Assembly: GCA_028818995.1 (NCBI GenBank)
Contig: JAPPMR010000093.1
Coordinates: 1-5,551, forward strand
Direction: 5' to 3'
Length of the DNA: 5,551 bases
DNA from: Candidatus Poribacteria bacterium
Lineage (GTDB): Bacteria; Poribacteria; WGA-4E; WGA-3G
Positions 5,294-5,551 of this stretch are shown here, piece after piece. Below the pieces are notes generated by a model. It did no database searches. It was not told the DNA's origin and was given only the letters and a program-made list of their open reading frames with translations. Each line of letters starts with the position of its first letter. The first letter of the stretch is position 1. The position numbers were made by a program, and so were the translations under genes.

Positions 5294-5551
5294 TTATAAG
5301 GTTAACTGCCAAAGAAGAACAAACCCGATCACAAGCATGATTGGAATATAGAAAGGTAGAAGTGTCTTTGAAAAAACGGCTTTTATCCAGTCCCCATTCT
5401 GCTTATAAGAAGCGGTATTCATAGAGAAGTCAATCGTATCTTCGTCTGTTTCTCTAACGGCATCGTATAACCTACGAAATAGCCGTTCTTGGTTAAGATA
5501 AAATCCGTCCAATAGCCAAAAAGAGACGGTAGGAATCGCAGCTAACCAAAA
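5294..5551 (-). CDS. Membrane protein, C-terminal part only (5' end outside window)
   Basis: An open frame enters from the right edge and gives 85 visible residues ending at TAA (5294-5296). It starts with the end of a hydrophobic segment (FWLAAIPTVSFWLLD), followed by a charged stretch with FYLNQERLFRRLYDAVRE and DFSMN, then FSKTLLPFYIPIMLVIGFVLLW as a final transmembrane helix and a very short tail. The motif pattern (LD-x-YYL-x-QERLFR-x-LY, then IDFSMN, then a closing helix) recalls, from memory, a widespread family of small hypothetical membrane proteins of about 150-200 residues with N-terminal helices; I cannot name it with confidence. A TTG at 5510-5512 could start a 72-residue protein, but the frame is open upstream with hydrophobic coding-like sequence, so a longer gene is much more likely. 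It lies 191 bp upstream of the J-domain gene. Confidence 0.7.
   Translation of the reverse strand, partial: FWLAAIPTVSFWLLDGFYLNQERLFRRLYDAVRETDEDTIDFSMNTASYKQNGDWIKAVFSKTLLPFYIPIMLVIGFVLLWQLTL

Overview
The window is about 44% GC by eye and tightly packed, with every supported gene on the minus strand. The gene content is a Planctomycete-type cytochrome c (PSCyt1) domain, a phytanoyl-CoA dioxygenase-like enzyme, a creatininase-family hydrolase and a sarcosine/N-methyl-amino-acid oxidase. With GTCCC-TAC-GGGAC palindromic repeats between genes, this suggests an uncultured bacterium of the Poribacteria/Planctomycetes type. Candidatus Poribacteria is my best guess, inferred from gene families only; no rRNA or other marker gene is present.

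Layout, read in the direction of transcription (high to low coordinates). The right edge (5551-5294) holds the C-terminal part of an unrecognised membrane protein. After a 191-bp gap with a possible promoter (5134-5165) come a J-domain/TPR protein (5102-4230) and a 57-residue membrane-anchored zinc-ribbon protein with a TTG start (4170-3997). Next is the metabolic block: creatininase-family amidohydrolase (3955-3068), PhyH-type 2-oxoglutarate dioxygenase (3054-2293), monomeric sarcosine oxidase-like flavoenzyme (2233-1115) and a two-helix membrane protein (1100-741). Gaps from the J-domain gene to the two-helix gene are 59, 41, 13, 59 and 14 nt, so one long transcript is plausible. A gene-free stretch (381-740) then holds two copies of a 29-nt palindromic repeat and one large inverted repeat. 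Last is the start of a PSCyt1 cytochrome protein (380-27), interrupted by an in-frame TAA beyond which the homologous reading frame appears to continue to the window edge.

How the genes may work together. A creatininase-fold amidohydrolase, an Fe(II)/2-oxoglutarate oxygenase and a flavin amine oxidase next to each other fit stepwise breakdown of an N-methylated or cyclic-amide compound ending in oxidative N-demethylation. The classical creatinine route would also need a creatinase, which is absent here, so the substrate is open. The J-domain and zinc-ribbon proteins look unrelated to this chemistry. The most notable non-coding signal is the inverted repeat at 679-746. Its two arms differ at four positions that form two compensatory base pairs, and its right arm supplies the last codon and stop codon of the two-helix protein.
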